NCBI RefSeq assembly: GCF_947378715.1
Contig: NZ_CANCLE010000151.1
Coordinates: forward strand, 1 to 9,454
Length of the DNA stretch: 9,454 nt
From: Phenylobacterium aquaticum
Lineage (GTDB): Bacteria; Pseudomonadota; Alphaproteobacteria; Caulobacterales; Caulobacteraceae
Reading direction: 5' to 3'
Below are positions 8,004-9,454 of this stretch, piece by piece. Each line of letters begins with the position of its first letter. Position 1 is the first letter of the stretch. Made by a program: the position numbers and the translations under genes. The notes beneath the pieces are model-generated. The model was not told the DNA's origin. It searched no databases and saw nothing but the letters and a program-made list of their open reading frames with translations.

Positions 8004-8092
8004 GCGTGACCAACGTGCGTGACACATCGTTTGTCCTTATGTCACAGCAACGAGTCAGAGGTTCCCCGCCCCTCGGCTGCGTTACAAACGAT
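8004..8092. promoter_or_regulatory. Candidate LysR operator region between the exported hydrolase and AmpR-type genes
   Basis: The 150-base divergent gap (7983-8132) is unusually structured. GCGTGAC occurs twice in direct orientation (8004-8010 and 8017-8023). GTGACA (8019-8024) and TGTCAC (8040-8045) form a perfect 6-bp dyad with a 15-base spacer. ATCGTTTGT (8026-8034) and ACAAACGAT (8084-8092) form an exact 9-bp inverted pair 49 bases apart. LysR tetramers commonly contact two separated sites and bend the DNA between them, so this arrangement suits the local regulator. Which element is bound is inference. Confidence 0.45.
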
Positions 8093-8132
8093 CAAAATTG
8101 GCGAGAGCCATAAAATGAACTAATGCCTCCCC

Positions 8133-8996
8133 ATGGAAAGATCGCGACTGCCGCTCAATGCCCTGCGCGCCTTCGAGACGGCCGCGCGGCACCTCAACGT
8201 CACGCGCGCCGCGCTCGAGCTGCGCGTCACCCAGGCCGCCGTCAGCCACCATATCAAGCTGCTGGAAGATCAGCTCGGCGCGCGCCTGTTCCGCCGGCTG
8301 CCTCGGGGCCTTGCCCTGACCGACGAAGGCGCCGCCCTAGCGCCAATAGTCAGCGACACCCTCGATCGCATGGCCGCCACCCTCGACCGGTTCGCTGGCG
8401 GACGCTTTCAGGAGATCGTCAGCATCGGCGTCGTCGCAACCTTCGTCACCGGATGGTTGCTTCCGCGCCTGCCGGATTTCAACGCGCTCCACCCCGGCGT
8501 CGACCTTCGGATCATGACCAACAACAACCGGGTGGACCTCGCGGGCGACGGGCTGGACTTGGCGATCCGTTACGGCGACGGGGCCTGGCACGGAACCGAC
8601 GCCGTCCCGATCCTGGAAGCGCCGCTGACGCCGCTTTGCGCACCGAGCCTTGCGCGGCGGTTGCAGACGCCGGCCGACCTGCAAAGAGAGGTCTTGCTGC
8701 GGTCCTACCGTCCCGACGAATGGAAAGTCTGGTTCGATGCCGCCGGCCTCACCACGCCGGCTATCCGCAGCCCGGTATTCGATGCCTCGTCCAGCCTGGC
8801 GGCGGCGGCGTCAAGCGGCCTGGGTGTCGCCCTGCTGCCCGCCCGGTTGTTTGAGCAGGACCTTGCGAGCGGCCGACTGGCTCAGCCCTTCAGTCTTTGC
8901 GTCGACGCCGGCCGCTATTGGCTCACGCGGCTGAAATCACGCCCCGAAACGCCGGCCATGGCGGCGGTGAAGGAATGGCTTCAGCGCAGCGACTAA
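8133..8996 (+). CDS. LysR-family transcriptional regulator, AmpR-type
   Basis: A 287-residue LysR activator/repressor. The N-terminal winged helix-turn-helix (about 1-62) contains PLNALRAFETAARHLNVTRAA and VTQAAVSHHIKLLEDQLG; the effector domain fills about 93-287. From memory it tracks Citrobacter AmpR along its whole length better than GcvA: TNNNRVD (129-135), GAWHGT (150-155), LLRSYRPDEW (188-197), YWLTRLKSR (262-270) and PETPAM. Residues tied to muropeptide sensing in AmpR are present: T103, D135, S221 and a tyrosine equivalent to Y264 (Y262 here). AmpR G102 is alanine. AmpR responds to UDP-MurNAc-pentapeptide and anhydro-muropeptides to control ampC. Here the divergent gene is an exported alpha/beta hydrolase and not a beta-lactamase, so no gene symbol is assigned. 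The ATG at 8133 is chosen because MERSRLPLN aligns with the AmpR start, although no Shine-Dalgarno precedes it; TAAAAT at 8111-8116 could be a -10. Confidence 0.92.
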   Translation: MERSRLPLNALRAFETAARHLNVTRAALELRVTQAAVSHHIKLLEDQLGARLFRRLPRGLALTDEGAALAPIVSDTLDRMAATLDRFAGGRFQEIVSIGVVATFVTGWLLPRLPDFNALHPGVDLRIMTNNNRVDLAGDGLDLAIRYGDGAWHGTDAVPILEAPLTPLCAPSLARRLQTPADLQREVLLRSYRPDEWKVWFDAAGLTTPAIRSPVFDASSSLAAAASSGLGVALLPARLFEQDLASGRLAQPFSLCVDAGRYWLTRLKSRPETPAMAAVKEWLQRSD

Positions 8997-9108
8997 CTCG
9001 ATGATGAGGTTGTCTGATTTCAGAGGATCAAGCCAAAGAGCGCTCACCACCCTTCTGCCACCCTAGCAAGGTCCGCTTCCGGTCAGCAGCGCCTCACCGC
9101 CGTGTCCG

Positions 9109-9138
9109 CCTTCGGCGCGCCTGCAGCCGGCGCGAAGG
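9109..9138. terminator. Weak hairpin between the convergent LysR and DUF1330 genes
   Basis: CCTTCG-CGC (9109-9118, one bulged G) pairs with GCG-CGAAGG (9130-9138) around an 11-base loop, in the 149-base gap between the two convergent stop codons. There is no T-tract on either side, so intrinsic termination is doubtful. I see nothing else in this gap. Confidence 0.25.
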
Positions 9139-9145
9139 GTCTCCC

Positions 9146-9436
9146 CTAGATACACCCCTCCACCAGGATCAGCTTGCTGATGGTGCTGCGTTCCCGGACG
9201 GCCTTCAGGCTCTGGAAATCGGGGTCCGCCAGGAAGGCCTGTGCGTTCTCCGCCGTCAGGAACTCCAGGATCACCACCCGCTCCGGCGACCAGTCGCCCT
9301 CCATCACCTGGGGTTCGACGCCCCGGACGATATAGCGGCCGCCGTGCTTGGCGATGAAGGCCGGCACGCCCTCGATGTAGGGCATGAAGGCCGGCAGATC
9401 GAGGACGGTGAAGTCCAGGACGAGATAGGCGGTCAT
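9146..9436 (-). CDS. DUF1330 family protein
   Basis: A complete 96-residue cytoplasmic protein of the DUF1330 family, which adopts a small dimeric alpha-beta ferredoxin-like fold related to antibiotic-biosynthesis-monooxygenase (ABM) and EthD proteins; no reaction is established for most members. Family hallmarks are visible: Y4 near the start, the central HGGRYIVRG (31-39), EGDWSPERVVILEF (46-59), the FLADPDFQSLKAVRE stretch and the terminal LILVEG. Length is typical. ATG 9434-9436 is supported by GGAGA about 7 bases upstream. It is convergent with the LysR gene and probably belongs to a transcript starting beyond the window edge, so its operon partners are not visible. Confidence 0.9.
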   Translation of the reverse strand: MTAYLVLDFTVLDLPAFMPYIEGVPAFIAKHGGRYIVRGVEPQVMEGDWSPERVVILEFLTAENAQAFLADPDFQSLKAVRERSTISKLILVEGCI

Positions 9437-9454
9437 CCGGTGTCTCCGGGGCTG

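Noticed and set aside
7983..8027. 15-residue upstream extension of the exported hydrolase
   Set aside because: It would place polar residues before the signal peptide and would cover the divergent control region; the internal ATG at 7982 has a Shine-Dalgarno and a clean signal sequence.
8123..8854. 243-residue open frame overlapping the LysR gene in another frame
   Set aside because: Arg/Pro/Ala-rich shadow; the LysR frame shows continuous family-wide similarity.

Overview
The window is GC-rich (roughly two thirds G+C) and reads as a chromosomal segment of an alphaproteobacterium. The codon use, the TonB-dependent outer-membrane receptor and the mix of small catabolic and regulatory genes fit Caulobacterales (Caulobacter or Phenylobacterium-like), but that placement is inference. 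I see no tRNA, rRNA, CRISPR array, insertion sequence or phage gene.

Layout. (1) 1-1645, minus strand: the ABC-F translation factor EttA, cut at the window edge a few residues before its C-terminus. (2) 1843-4179, plus strand: a complete TonB-dependent receptor of unknown substrate, transcribed divergently from ettA and closed by a strong hairpin terminator at 4208-4237. (3) 4247-6849: a probable catabolic or detoxification locus. A TetR-type regulator and a VOC-fold (glyoxalase/extradiol dioxygenase-like) protein overlap by 4 bases on the minus strand. They diverge from a 383-residue cytoplasmic alpha/beta hydrolase across a control region with a good palindromic operator candidate. (4) 7044-8996: a divergent pair made of an exported alpha/beta hydrolase (minus) and a LysR-family regulator (plus). 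The regulator closely matches the beta-lactamase regulator AmpR along its whole length, including the effector-pocket residues. (5) 9146-9436, minus strand: a small DUF1330 protein.

How the genes may work together. In region 3 the TetR protein probably represses its own operon and the divergent hydrolase, with release by a substrate or product of the VOC/hydrolase pair. The pairing of a VOC enzyme with a serine hydrolase recalls ring-cleavage plus hydrolysis steps, but the chemistry cannot be read from the sequence. In region 4 an AmpR-type sensor sits where AmpR normally faces ampC, yet the divergent gene is a secreted serine hydrolase of the alpha/beta-hydrolase fold and not a beta-lactamase. 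This is the most interesting arrangement in the window: it suggests a cell-wall-fragment or beta-lactam responsive switch controlling a periplasmic esterase-like enzyme.

No stretch longer than 300 bases lacks a gene. The longest intergenic gaps (1646-1842, 6850-7043, 7983-8132, 8997-9145) are described below where they contain something. Large open frames opposite the real genes are GC-driven shadows and are omitted.
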